Shown here: in pieces, positions 26,594 through 34,227 of the stretch | How positions within the stretch are numbered: position 1 is the stretch's first letter | Layout of the letters: each line of letters opens with the position of its first letter | Source: an uncultured Pseudoxanthomonas sp. | GTDB taxonomy: Bacteria; Pseudomonadota; Gammaproteobacteria; Xanthomonadales; Xanthomonadaceae | Direction: 5' to 3' | Assembly: GCF_946886695.1 (NCBI RefSeq) | Contig: NZ_CAMPJD010000010.1 | Coordinates: 1-64,000, forward strand | Length of the DNA stretch: 64,000 nucleotides | The notes under the pieces: generated by a model | The model's input: the letters and a program-made list of their open reading frames with translations, nothing else | What the model was told of the DNA's origin: nothing | Databases searched by the model: none | Program-made: the position numbers and the translations under genes

Positions 26594-26624
26594 AATGACA
26601 CCGGTTACCAAAGTCCCGTAGAAT
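26594..26624 (+). promoter_or_regulatory. kduI promoter with overlapping LacI-type operator
   Basis: AATGACACCGGTTACCAAA (26594-26612) overlaps a possible -35 box ATGACA (26595-26600); a -10 box TAGAAT lies 18 bases further at 26619-26624. The kduI ATG is at 26686. It is the closest match to the site at 18962. Confidence 0.68.
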
Positions 26625-26685
26625 CCGCCCCACACCCCTTACCGACGCCGCCGCACGGCGCGTCCGCACCGACGGAGCCCCGCCC

Positions 26686-27534
26686 ATGTTCTGCAAGACC
26701 TACCACGCCACCCACCCGGACATGATGGACGGCGCCACCAACGACCAGCTGCGCGACCGCTACCTGATCGGCAACCTGTTCGTCGCGGACACGGTGCAGA
26801 TGAACTACTCGCACAACGAGCGTTTCGTGATCGGCGGTGCGGCCCCGGTGTCGACGAAGGTCGACCTGCCCCGCCAGACCGAGCCCGCCTCGGCCGCTGG
26901 CAAGCCGTTCCTGGAGCGTCGCGAGCTTGGCGTGATCAACGTGGGTGGCGGTGCCGGCAAGGTCACCGTCGACGGCACGACCTATGCGCTGGGCCCGAAG
27001 GATGGTCTGTACGTGGCAATGGGCAGCGCCGATGTGGCGTTCGAGTCCGACGATGCGGCCAACCCCGCCAAGTTCTACCTGACCTCGACCCCGGCGCATG
27101 CGCGCTTCGAGACCAAGCAGCTGTCGATCAAGGACGCCGTGGCGCTGGAGCGCGGTGCGCTGGAGACCAGCAACGAGCGCACGATCTACCAGTTCATCGT
27201 GCCGGCGACCTGCCAGTCCTCGCAGCTGCTGCTCGGCCTGACCGTGCTGAAGACCGGCAGCGTGTGGAACACCATGCCGCCGCACCTGCACGACCGCCGC
27301 AGCGAGGTGTACTTCTACTTCGACCTGGCCGAGAACGACCGCGTCTACCACTTCATGGGCGAGCCGGAAGCGCAGCGCCACATCGTCGTGCAGAACGACG
27401 AAGCCGTGGTGTCTCCGCCGTGGTCGATCCACATGGGTTCGGGCACCAGCAACTACGCCTTCATCTGGGCGATGGGCGGCGAGAACCTGGACTACACCGA
27501 CATGCACGTGCTGGACATCTGCCAGCTGAAGTAA
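26686..27534 (+). CDS. kduI: 5-keto-4-deoxyuronate isomerase
   Basis: Cytoplasmic Zn-dependent isomerase that converts 5-keto-4-deoxyuronate (from unsaturated galacturonate) to 2,5-diketo-3-deoxygluconate. Length 282 residues, close to the E. coli enzyme. The cupin metal site is visible as His200, His202 and Glu207 in [18 protein letters not shown], with His249 in [10 protein letters not shown]. The N-terminal half carries [14 protein letters not shown] and GLYVAMGS strands typical of KduI. A CGGAG ribosome-binding site precedes the ATG. It has its own operator-promoter and is followed by kduD. Confidence 0.96.
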   Translation: MFCKTYHATHPDMMDGATNDQLRDRYLIGNLFVADTVQMNYSHNERFVIGGAAPVSTKVDLPRQTEPASAAGKPFLERRELGVINVGGGAGKVTVDGTTYALGPKDGLYVAMGSADVAFESDDAANPAKFYLTSTPAHARFETKQLSIKDAVALERGALETSNERTIYQFIVPATCQSSQLLLGLTVLKTGSVWNTMPPHLHDRRSEVYFYFDLAENDRVYHFMGEPEAQRHIVVQNDEAVVSPPWSIHMGSGTSNYAFIWAMGGENLDYTDMHVLDICQLK

Positions 27535-27548
27535 GCGCCGTCATGCAG

Positions 27549-27611
27549 AGCCGAGCTTGCTCGGCTGCACCACCATCCGAAGCCGATGCACCAAGCGGAG
27601 CAAGCTCCGCT
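27549..27611. repeat. Two short hairpin repeats between kduI and kduD
   Basis: Two perfect 8-base stems with 2-base loops lie 27 bases apart: AGCCGAGC-TT-GCTCGGCT (27549-27566) and AGCGGAGC-AA-GCTCCGCT (27594-27611). Similar hairpins are common between genes in Xanthomonadaceae. Lying inside an operon, they may stabilise or attenuate the message. Confidence 0.75.
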
Positions 27612-27644
27612 CTACCAAAGCGCACCACACCGAGGGAATCCACG

Positions 27645-28403
27645 ATGGCAAGCAATCCGTTCAGTCTCGAAGGCAAGATCGCGCTGGTCACCGGCGCCAA
27701 TACCGGCCTCGGCCAGGGCATCGCCGTGGCGCTGGCCGAAGCCGGTGCTGACATCGCCGCGGCCGGCATCGTGGAAGCTGCGGAAACCGGCGAGAAAGTG
27801 CGCGCCCTTGGTCGCCGCTTCCTCAACCTGGAAGCGAACCTTATCAGCATCGACCCGGTCGAGCGCCTGGTGAAGGAAGCCGTCGAGGGCCTGGGCGGGC
27901 TGGACATCCTGGTGAACAACGCCGGGCTGATCCGTCGCGCCGATGCGGTGGATTTCAGCGAGAAGGACTGGGACGACGTGATGAACGTCAACATCAAGTC
28001 CGCGTTCTTCATGTCGCAGGCCGCGGGCCGCCATTTCATCGCGCAGGGTAGCGGCAAGATCATCAACATCGCCTCGATGCTGTCGTTCCAGGGCGGCATC
28101 CGCGTGCCGTCGTACACGGCCTCCAAGAGCGGCATCGCAGGCATCACCCGCCTGCTCGCCAACGAATGGGGCAACAAGGGCATCAACATCAACGCCATCG
28201 CGCCCGGTTACATGGCCACCGACAACACCGCCCAGCTGCGCGCGGACGAAGCACGCAACCAGGCGATCCTCGACCGCATCCCGGCCGGTCGCTGGGGCGA
28301 GCCGTCGGACCTGGGCGGCACGGCGGTGTTCCTGTCGTCGCGCGCGTCGGACTACGTCAATGGCGCGGTCATTCCCGTCGATGGCGGGTGGTTGGCGCGC
28401 TGA
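27645..28403 (+). CDS. kduD: 2-dehydro-3-deoxy-D-gluconate 5-dehydrogenase
   Basis: Short-chain dehydrogenase of 252 residues that reduces 2,5-diketo-3-deoxygluconate to KDG with NAD(P)H. The nucleotide motif is TGANTGLGQG (residues 16-25), followed by LVNNAG. The catalytic triad is Ser144 (NIASMLSFQ), Tyr157 and Lys161 (YTASK). APGYMATDNTAQLRAD is characteristic of KduD. The ATG at 27645 is used because upstream in-frame codons run into the hairpin repeats. It follows kduI by 110 bases and completes the path to the kdgK substrate. Confidence 0.95.
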   Translation: MASNPFSLEGKIALVTGANTGLGQGIAVALAEAGADIAAAGIVEAAETGEKVRALGRRFLNLEANLISIDPVERLVKEAVEGLGGLDILVNNAGLIRRADAVDFSEKDWDDVMNVNIKSAFFMSQAAGRHFIAQGSGKIINIASMLSFQGGIRVPSYTASKSGIAGITRLLANEWGNKGININAIAPGYMATDNTAQLRADEARNQAILDRIPAGRWGEPSDLGGTAVFLSSRASDYVNGAVIPVDGGWLAR

Positions 28404-28426
28404 CGCGCGCACTTGCTGTGCCTCTC

Positions 28427-28579
28427 TGTAGGAGCGACGTAAGTCGCGACCGCAGAACCAGGCAGGCAGTGGACGCGGATTGATACGGAAAAAGCCGGAA
28501 GGCGCCTTCGCCTGGAGCGGCTTCGATCCTTGCCGGAACGTCTTCCGGCTTGGCGGTCGCGACTTACGTCGCTCCTACA
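28427..28579. repeat. 27-base perfect inverted repeat pair (REP/REPIN-like)
   Basis: A 27-base unit starting TGTAGGAGCGACG and ending CGCGACCGC occupies 28427-28453; its exact reverse complement lies at 28553-28579. The 99-base interior has a further GC-rich dyad (GCCGGAAGGCGCCTTCG). The unit resembles the GTAGGAGCGAC repeats dispersed in Xanthomonadaceae and pseudomonad genomes. It fills most of the kduD/acetylesterase gap. Confidence 0.85.
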
Positions 28580-28620
28580 GGGGCTTCTGCACGCGTGCTG
28601 GCGAATACCGGAGACTGGCA

Positions 28621-29745
28621 ATGCTTCGCTCTTTTCTGATGATCGCGCTCTGTGCCTGCGCTGCGCAGGCCAGCGCGCAGGTGCAGCCCCCACGCCAGGT
28701 CTTCATCGCCGGCGACTCCACTGCCAGCCACTACGGGCCGGAACGCGCACCGCGCGAAGGATGGGCGCAGCAGCTGCAGGGGTTCCTGGATGACACCTAT
28801 GTGGTCCGCAATCACGCCCAGAGCGGGCGGAGTTCGCGCAGCTTCATCGCCGAAGGCTGGTTCGATGGCATGGCGAAGGACATGCATGCCGGCGACGTGC
28901 TGTTGATCCAGTTCGGCCACAACGACGAGAAGATCGAAGACCCCACACGCTACAACGAACCCCGGCAGGCATTCCCCGAATGGCTGGGTCGCTACCTGGC
29001 GTTGGCGCGACAGAAGGGTGCCACGCCGATCCTGGTGACGCCGGTCGCGCGCCGCAAGTTCGACCATGGGCAGTTGCTCGACACGCACGGGTTGTACGCG
29101 CAGGCCGTGCGTGATCTTGCGTCGCGGGAGAACGTGGGCCTGATCGACCTGTCGGCTGCCAGCATGGACTGGCTGCGCGCGGCGGGCAATGAGGCCAGCA
29201 GAGCGTACTTCATGCATGTGCCGGAACAGGGCCAGCAGGACGACACCCACTTCCAGCAGCGGGGCGCGGTGATGGTGGCCTGCCTGGTGGTGGCGGGTTG
29301 GAAGCGGCTCGACCCCTCGCTCGCTGCCCACGTGAAACGCGATACCGACTGCGGCGCACCCGCGACCGCGCTCGCGGATCGCAAGGCGCAGGCGAATCCG
29401 TCCCTGATCGTGCACGAACGCGACATCGCGGCGGCGCAGCCCGGGCCGCATGGCGGCGCGGGCGACACGACCGCGTATCCCTTCTTCAAGGAAGCACCCG
29501 CGCTCGCCTTCGAGTTCCGCAAACGCGTGTTGCGCCGGGGCGCCGGCATCGGCCTGCACCAGCACCACAAGGACGAGATCTACTACGTGCTGGGTGGAAG
29601 CGGCATCTACGAACTGGATGGCAAGGCGCAGGAGGTGCGCGCCGGTGACGCGATGCTGACCCGGCCCGGCAGCACGCACGCCATCCGCCAGCACGGCGAG
29701 GACGATCTGGTGCTGCTGATCATGTACGGGAAGAAGCAGGAGTGA
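28621..29745 (+). CDS. CE12 rhamnogalacturonan acetylesterase fused to a C-terminal cupin
   Basis: Secreted SGNH esterase, 374 residues from the ATG at 28621, which begins the signal peptide MLRSFLMIALCACAAQASAQ. The upstream ATG at 28480 lies inside a REP-like repeat and is rejected. SGNH blocks are present: GDST (Ser33), the Gly region NHAQSGRSSRS, FGHND (Asn101) and DDTH (Asp207, His210), as in CE12 rhamnogalacturonan acetylesterases. From about residue 285 a cupin follows, with metal ligands His313, His315/316, Glu319 and His353 (GLHQHHKDEIYYVLGGSG). The fusion is unusual; the cupin may bind sugar or metal, or act as a sugar isomerase. It removes acetyl groups that block lyase access to the backbone. 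Confidence 0.87.
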   Translation: MLRSFLMIALCACAAQASAQVQPPRQVFIAGDSTASHYGPERAPREGWAQQLQGFLDDTYVVRNHAQSGRSSRSFIAEGWFDGMAKDMHAGDVLLIQFGHNDEKIEDPTRYNEPRQAFPEWLGRYLALARQKGATPILVTPVARRKFDHGQLLDTHGLYAQAVRDLASRENVGLIDLSAASMDWLRAAGNEASRAYFMHVPEQGQQDDTHFQQRGAVMVACLVVAGWKRLDPSLAAHVKRDTDCGAPATALADRKAQANPSLIVHERDIAAAQPGPHGGAGDTTAYPFFKEAPALAFEFRKRVLRRGAGIGLHQHHKDEIYYVLGGSGIYELDGKAQEVRAGDAMLTRPGSTHAIRQHGEDDLVLLIMYGKKQE

Positions 29746-29810
29746 GTGGAAAGGAGTGAGGAGTGAGTAAAGGCGTGCTTCGCTTACTCCTCGCTCCTCT
29801 CCGCTCACTT
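29741..29810. repeat. Long imperfect purine-rich inverted repeat between convergent genes
   Basis: Left arm 29741-29772 (AGTGAGTGGAAAGGAGTGAG and on) and right arm 29783-29810 are near-complements around an 11-base loop (about 28 paired bases). It contains the esterase stop codon and overlaps the 3' end of the opposite gene, so it may terminate both transcripts. Confidence 0.65.
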
Positions 29811-30314
29811 CTCGCTTGCAGGTGCCGGCCGGTCCCAGCGGCGATACGTGGCTGCGAGCGCACTGCGCAGACGCCGGTACTGCGCGGTGCCGGGTTCGGC
29901 CTGCAGGCGGCCGGCGACCGCCTTCCACCCACCTTCGTGGTCGCGGGACCACTCGCGCACGACGGCGCGACACGGCTGTCCCACGATCTGCGCCAGCGCG
30001 CAGGCCATGAAGATGTCGCCGGCGGTCCAGTCCGGTTGCTGCTGCATCGCTTCCACGTAGGCGCGCGGCACGGTGTAGTAGCGCGCCATCTCGTCAGCAA
30101 AGGACGCGGGGTAGCGGCTGGCGTAGTCGTTGATGTCCGCCAGGTGGCGATCCACCGAGGCATCGCCGGTGGCAGGGGCATATGTCACCGTGGCGTCCTG
30201 CGCGGCGACGGGCGCGCACAGCGCGGCCGACAGGCAGGCCAGCAAACCAACGGTGGGCAGCGCGCGCTTCACGGCACCATTGTGCCCCACGACCATGGCC
30301 TTCGCTGGGCGCAT
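29805..30314 (-). CDS. Hypothetical secreted protein
   Basis: A 169-residue protein I do not recognise. The N-terminal segment (VKRALPTVGLLACLSAALCAPVAAQ) is a good signal peptide, so it is probably periplasmic. The mature part is mostly helical with two cysteines (MACALAQ and GQPCRAVV) that could form a disulphide, and it ends RRWDRPAPASEK. The ATG at 30314 follows the stop of the HAD gene directly (TGA-ATG); a GTG at 30272 would give a more usual signal peptide length. It is co-transcribed with the HAD phosphatase gene. Confidence 0.7.
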   Translation of the reverse strand: MRPAKAMVVGHNGAVKRALPTVGLLACLSAALCAPVAAQDATVTYAPATGDASVDRHLADINDYASRYPASFADEMARYYTVPRAYVEAMQQQPDWTAGDIFMACALAQIVGQPCRAVVREWSRDHEGGWKAVAGRLQAEPGTAQYRRLRSALAATYRRWDRPAPASEK

Positions 30315-31037
30315 TCAGGCATCCGGTACCGATTCGATCGTCGCAAGCGCATCCGACAACTGCCCGGCGTTCTCCACCACCCGCAGGCGCGGCGCATCGT
30401 GGGCCACGCCATGCTCGGTCTCGAGCGCCCACGTCACGTGGTACGGCATGTGGATGCCCCAGCCGCCGAGCCCCAGGACGGGCTCGATGTCCGACCGCAG
30501 CGAATTGCCGACCATCGCGAACCGCGACGGTTCGACCTCCAGTTCGCGCAGCACGCGGGCATAGGTCGGCTCGTCCTTCTCGGATACCACTTCGATGCGA
30601 TGGAAGAGGTCGGCCAGGCCGGATTGCGCGATCTTGGCTTCCTGGTGGAACAGGTCGCCCTTGGTGATCAGCACGATCTCGTGATCGGCGGCGATGCGCT
30701 CGACAGCTTCGCGGATGCCCGGCAGCAGATCGACCGGATGCAGCAGCGTGGCACGCCCGATCTCGATCACGCGGTGCAGGTCGCGCGCGCTGATGCGTTC
30801 GTCGGTCAGCTGGATGGCGGTTTCCAGCATCGACAGCGTCATGCCCTTCACGCCGTAGCCGAAGATCTTCAGGTTGCGACGCTCGACGTCCAGCAGGTGC
30901 TGGTGCGTGCGTGCGTCGGCGAGGTCCACATAGGTGCCGAGGATGGCCTCGAAATCGGCCTCGGCCTGACGGTAGTAATCCTCGCTCTTCCAGAGCGTGT
31001 CGTCGCCGTCGAAGCCGACCCATCGGATGCGCGCCAT
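30315..31037 (-). CDS. HAD-superfamily phosphatase
   Basis: Cytoplasmic phosphohydrolase of 240 residues. Motif I is WVGFDGDDTLW (nucleophile Asp near residue 9), motif II VLITKGD, motif III Lys in HQEAKIAQSG, and motif IV FAMVGNSLRSDIEPVLGLGG. A cap domain lies between residues 20 and 95. The ATG at 31037 is chosen because it starts exactly at the first core strand; the 34 upstream codons are low-complexity and shadow a poorly conserved region. The substrate is unknown; phosphoglycolate- or nucleotide-type phosphatases share this layout. Confidence 0.85.
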   Translation of the reverse strand: MARIRWVGFDGDDTLWKSEDYYRQAEADFEAILGTYVDLADARTHQHLLDVERRNLKIFGYGVKGMTLSMLETAIQLTDERISARDLHRVIEIGRATLLHPVDLLPGIREAVERIAADHEIVLITKGDLFHQEAKIAQSGLADLFHRIEVVSEKDEPTYARVLRELEVEPSRFAMVGNSLRSDIEPVLGLGGWGIHMPYHVTWALETEHGVAHDAPRLRVVENAGQLSDALATIESVPDA

Positions 31038-31163
31038 TTGAACCCTGCCCTGCATTCTCCACGAAGGCCGCGAAGGATAGCAGCCAGTCCAGCCATCAAT
31101 GGAAACGGCCGCCATGCGACATGGCGGCCGTGGTGGCATTGCTGCATGCCTCTACGTCGTGCG

Positions 31164-31454
31164 CTATCCCCCGCTGCTGGGCGGTGGTGTGCTGCCGTCG
31201 GTGGCCGGCGGCGTGGTTTCCGGCGCGTTGGGATTGGCCGGTGGCGGCAGGTTCGGATCGGTCGGCGGTACGGCCGGATCGGTCGGAGTGGGAGATGGCG
31301 GCACCACGTTGTCGGTGGGCGGCGTGGTTTCCACCGGCTCCGGCGCGCTGGGCGGCGGCATCTCTTCCGGCTTGGGGCCGCAGGCCGTCATGAGACCCGC
31401 GCTGAGCAGCGCAAGGCCAAGGCCCAGCGTCAATTTATGGATCGGATTCTTCAT
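31164..31454 (-). CDS. Proline-rich lipoprotein
   Basis: A 96-residue envelope protein. The ATG at 31454 has a GGAGGAA ribosome-binding site and leads to a lipoprotein signal (LGLGLALLSAGLMTACG) with Cys as the lipidated residue. After it comes a low-complexity tail of Pro, Thr and acidic or neutral residues (PPTDPNLPPPANPNAPETTP). No enzymatic domain is visible; a spacer or wall-anchoring role is possible. It lies 43 bases after the EF-hand gene on the same strand. Confidence 0.75.
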   Translation of the reverse strand: MKNPIHKLTLGLGLALLSAGLMTACGPKPEEMPPPSAPEPVETTPPTDNVVPPSPTPTDPAVPPTDPNLPPPANPNAPETTPPATDGSTPPPSSGG

Positions 31455-31497
31455 GGGTTCCTCCATGCAGCATGGTTCATGGGATGGGTGCGCGATC

Positions 31498-31815
31498 TCA
31501 GGGATTTCCCTGCTGCGCATAGGCCGCGTACTCCTCGGGTGTCAGGCGGCCATCAGCATCCTTGTCGAGCGTGCCGAATACCTGCGCCAGCGGTGGGTCG
31601 ACAGCCGCTTCGTCCTTGCTGATCGCGCCATCTGAATTCTGGTCCAGCTCCTGGAACGGGCGCGGCACCGGGGTCGTGGAGGGCGGCGGGCTCGCCTGCG
31701 GCGACGGCCGTTCCTCACCGCGCTGCGACACCTCCTGCGCATGTGCGTGCAGCGCAGTGCCGAATGCGATGACAGTGGTCAGCACACCCAGGCATGACAG
31801 CGTCTTCGTGTTCAT
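31498..31815 (-). CDS. Small secreted EF-hand protein
   Basis: A 105-residue exported protein: signal peptide LSCLGVLTTVIAFGTALHAHAQ, a proline-rich linker, then a pair of EF-hand Ca-binding loops, DQNSDGAISKDE and DKDADGRLTPEE. Both have the Asp/Asn/Asp/Gly/Glu pattern of functional loops. A GAGGAGGGATCC sequence precedes the ATG. It is one of two EF-hand genes in tandem; the second lies upstream at 31936. It probably serves in periplasmic Ca binding or signalling. Confidence 0.85.
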   Translation of the reverse strand: MNTKTLSCLGVLTTVIAFGTALHAHAQEVSQRGEERPSPQASPPPSTTPVPRPFQELDQNSDGAISKDEAAVDPPLAQVFGTLDKDADGRLTPEEYAAYAQQGNP

Positions 31816-31935
31816 GGATCCCTCCTCGTCATGGAGTTACGTCCGGAAGAGAAAGGGCGGCACGACAGGCCGCCCTTTCCGGGGGTCACGCGCTGGCGTC
31901 ATGGCGCCGCGATCGACCCGGTGCCACAGGCCGGT

Positions 31936-32310
31936 TTACTTCTGCTGGTCACCGTAGTTCTTGCTCACAAACGCCTTGTATTCGTCGGCGGTGAGCTTGC
32001 CATCCGCATCAGCGTCGGCCTGGTCGAAGACCTGGCTGAGGCCGGCGTTGGCCGAAGCTTCCTGCTTGCTGATGGCGCCGTCGCCGTCGGTATCCACGTC
32101 GGCCCAGCCCTGCTTGGCCTGCGTTGCGGACTGCGTGCTCTGGGTGGGGTCCTGGGTCGCCGCGCCGGTCGCCTGCTCGGCGGTCGGCTCGGTCTGGCCC
32201 TGCTGCGTCGCGGCGTCCTCGGTCTTTTCCTGCGCGAACGCCAGCGGCATGGCCAGCGCGGCGCTCAAGGCGACCAGTGCGATCAGCGGCTTGCGGTTGT
32301 TCTTCGTCAT
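31936..32310 (-). CDS. Secreted EF-hand protein
   Basis: A 124-residue exported protein, start MTKNNRKPLIALVALSAALA at 32310 with ACGGAG upstream; the longer frame from 32424 has no signal and is rejected. After the signal peptide comes a Gln/Thr/Ala-rich linker (TQQGQTEPTAEQATGAATQD) and two EF-hand loops, DTDGDGAISKQE and DADADGKLTADE. Domain order matches the neighbour at 31498, which suggests a local duplication. Role unknown. Confidence 0.85.
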   Translation of the reverse strand: MTKNNRKPLIALVALSAALAMPLAFAQEKTEDAATQQGQTEPTAEQATGAATQDPTQSTQSATQAKQGWADVDTDGDGAISKQEASANAGLSQVFDQADADADGKLTADEYKAFVSKNYGDQQK

Positions 32311-32550
32311 GTCTGTGCTCCGTTCTGTGGGAGTGCGTCCGATTGCGCACGGCCCCACCTTGCAACGTCGCTTCTGAACGAAACTGGCGCGCTGAAATGA
32401 ACGTGCACGCACGCTTAACCACACGCGGATCGGGTTCGGCTAGCCCGGTGTTAGTGAGCTGTGATCGCGTTGTCAGGCGTCCGTGGAATCCGTGACGTCG
32501 CGCATTGTTTACCGTTAGGTATTCGTTTTTCGCGCGCTTTTCGCCGCGGT

Positions 32551-32910
32551 TCAATCCGGCGCTTTTCTGCTGAACCATTGCCAACCAAGAGCGACGCCAC
32601 TCAACGCGCCGGCGATCTCCAGCACCACGCGCGAGCCGAGCGACTCGGGATCGTGGATGCCCTGCAAGGCCAGCCGCGCATACAACGGCGACTCCAGCTT
32701 CGAAATGCCCAGGTAGAACATGTTCCAGCTGTCCACCCCGGCACCGATGACCACGGCCGAGACGCAGGCCCAACCGATGGCGTGCCCCATCGACCAGCGC
32801 ATCCTGGTACTCAGCCAGTTCCAGAACAGGAAGCACAGCACGCCGAGGACGAACGCGATCAGGCCCGCTTCGATCGCGCCGAGCACGCCGTAGTGCAGGG
32901 GCAGGTTCAT
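32551..32910 (-). CDS. Hypothetical inner-membrane protein
   Basis: A 119-residue protein with a run of hydrophobic segments: GAIEAGLIAFVLGVLCFLFWNW, HAIGWACVSAVVIGAGVD and VVLEIAGALSGVALGWQWF. The ATG at 32910 follows GAAGGGGGC; the 32 upstream codons are Arg/His-rich and non-membrane, so they are left out. No conserved motif is recognised. It is divergent from the epimerase-like gene at 33079. The 240 bases on its other side, up to the EF-hand gene at 32310, contain nothing I can assign. Confidence 0.68.
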   Translation of the reverse strand: MNLPLHYGVLGAIEAGLIAFVLGVLCFLFWNWLSTRMRWSMGHAIGWACVSAVVIGAGVDSWNMFYLGISKLESPLYARLALQGIHDPESLGSRVVLEIAGALSGVALGWQWFSRKAPD

Positions 32911-33078
32911 CGCGTGCCCCCTTCCAGGATGCACGCTGCGGTGTGTGGATTCGTGTAGCGGTGCATGGACAGGCATTCCCCGGCGCGGAACCGCGCCTGA
33001 TGCCACAGGTTAACCGATGCGATCCTGCCCCCGTGCCGTGCTGGCATGATGGCGCCATTGCCGCGACGGGAGCATCGC

Positions 33079-33714
33079 ATGAGTCGTCTATTGCTGGCTG
33101 GTGCAACCGGTCTGGTCGGACAGGCGACACTGCGGCGGGCACTGGCATCCGCGCGGGTGCGCCAGGTGGTCGCGCCCACACGCAAACCCCTCGCCCCCCA
33201 CCCCAAACTGATGAACCCGGTCGTGGATTTCGAGGCACTGCCCCCTGATGCCGAGTGGTGGCGCGTGGACGCCGTGGCCTGCGCACTGGGCACGACGATC
33301 CGCGATGCAGGCTCGCAGGACGCGTTCCGGCGCGTGGACCACGACTATCCGCTTGCGATCGCACGCCACGCCCATGCACACGGTGCACGGGCCTTCGCGC
33401 TGGTGTCGGCGATGGGCGCCGATGCAGATTCGCGGATCTTCTACTCGCGCACGAAGGGCGAGGTCGAAAAGGCGCTCGCCGCGATCGGCTTCACGTCACT
33501 CACCGTGCTGCGCCCGGGCCTGCTGGGCGGGGATCGCGTACAGCACCGGGGCGGCGAACGTTGGGCGCTGCGCGTGCTGGGCGCGCTGGATCCGGTCCTG
33601 CCGAAGCGCTACAGGATCGTGCCTGCCGAACGCGTGGCGCAGGTCTTGCTGGATGCGGCCATGGACGCGGTGCCGGGGCAGCACGTCATTCCATCGGAGC
33701 ACTTGCTGGGCTGA
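33079..33714 (+). CDS. NAD(P)-binding atypical SDR / epimerase-like protein
   Basis: Cytoplasmic Rossmann-fold protein of 211 residues. The nucleotide motif LLLAGATGLVGQATLRRAL is at the N-terminus (start chosen at 33079, where ACGGGAGC precedes the ATG). CALGTTIRDAGSQDAFRRVD and FYSRTKGEVEKAL follow, typical of the small YbjT/HTATIP2-like SDR group. The catalytic Tyr-x-x-x-Lys is kept as Tyr-Ser-Arg-Thr-Lys. Function is not established in these groups; redox sensing or quinone-related roles are known for relatives. Confidence 0.82.
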   Translation: MSRLLLAGATGLVGQATLRRALASARVRQVVAPTRKPLAPHPKLMNPVVDFEALPPDAEWWRVDAVACALGTTIRDAGSQDAFRRVDHDYPLAIARHAHAHGARAFALVSAMGADADSRIFYSRTKGEVEKALAAIGFTSLTVLRPGLLGGDRVQHRGGERWALRVLGALDPVLPKRYRIVPAERVAQVLLDAAMDAVPGQHVIPSEHLLG

Positions 33715-33724
33715 TGCCCGCAGG

Positions 33725-34174
33725 TCATGCGTCGGGCTCGTCCACGCGTACCTGCACGCCATCGGCGACGATGCGGTACTCGACCTCGGCTACCGCGGCT
33801 CCCGCACTGGTTTCTTCAGCGGTGTGGTCGCGTGCCGCGGGCGACAATGTCACCCGCGACAGCACGCCGTGCACCTGCGCATCGCCCCGCACGTCCTTGG
33901 GCACGTAGAAATCGTGATCGCCCAGCAGCACGCGCGCGCCATGTCCGTCATCCTCGAGCATCACCCAGCAGCCCTTCTTCTGGCAGACATCGACGACGCG
34001 TCCGCTGAAGACGCGCGCCTGGCCTTCATGCGCTGCCGGTTGCGCGAGCGCCTGTGCCAACGGCACCACCGCACCGGCGGGGATGTCGGCACCGTACTTG
34101 TCCCAGGCAGTGTCAGACGCCATCACGGGCACTGCGACCACCATCGAACAGATCACCGTCAACCAACGTTGCAT
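33725..34174 (-). CDS. DUF4920-type periplasmic protein
   Basis: A 149-residue secreted protein: signal peptide MQRWLTVICSMVVAVPVMA, then an OB-like beta domain with the family motif RVVDVCQKKGCWVMLEDDG, in which two cysteines five residues apart could bind metal or form a disulphide. FYVPKDVRGDAQVHGVL continues the fold. The end converges with the epimerase-like gene, 10 bases apart. The role of DUF4920 proteins is unknown. Confidence 0.8.
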   Translation of the reverse strand: MQRWLTVICSMVVAVPVMASDTAWDKYGADIPAGAVVPLAQALAQPAAHEGQARVFSGRVVDVCQKKGCWVMLEDDGHGARVLLGDHDFYVPKDVRGDAQVHGVLSRVTLSPAARDHTAEETSAGAAVAEVEYRIVADGVQVRVDEPDA

Positions 34175-34227
34175 GGCCTTGCCTCCGGGGGAATGGAGGC
34201 ATCTTACCTTCGCCCCGGTCCACCGGT

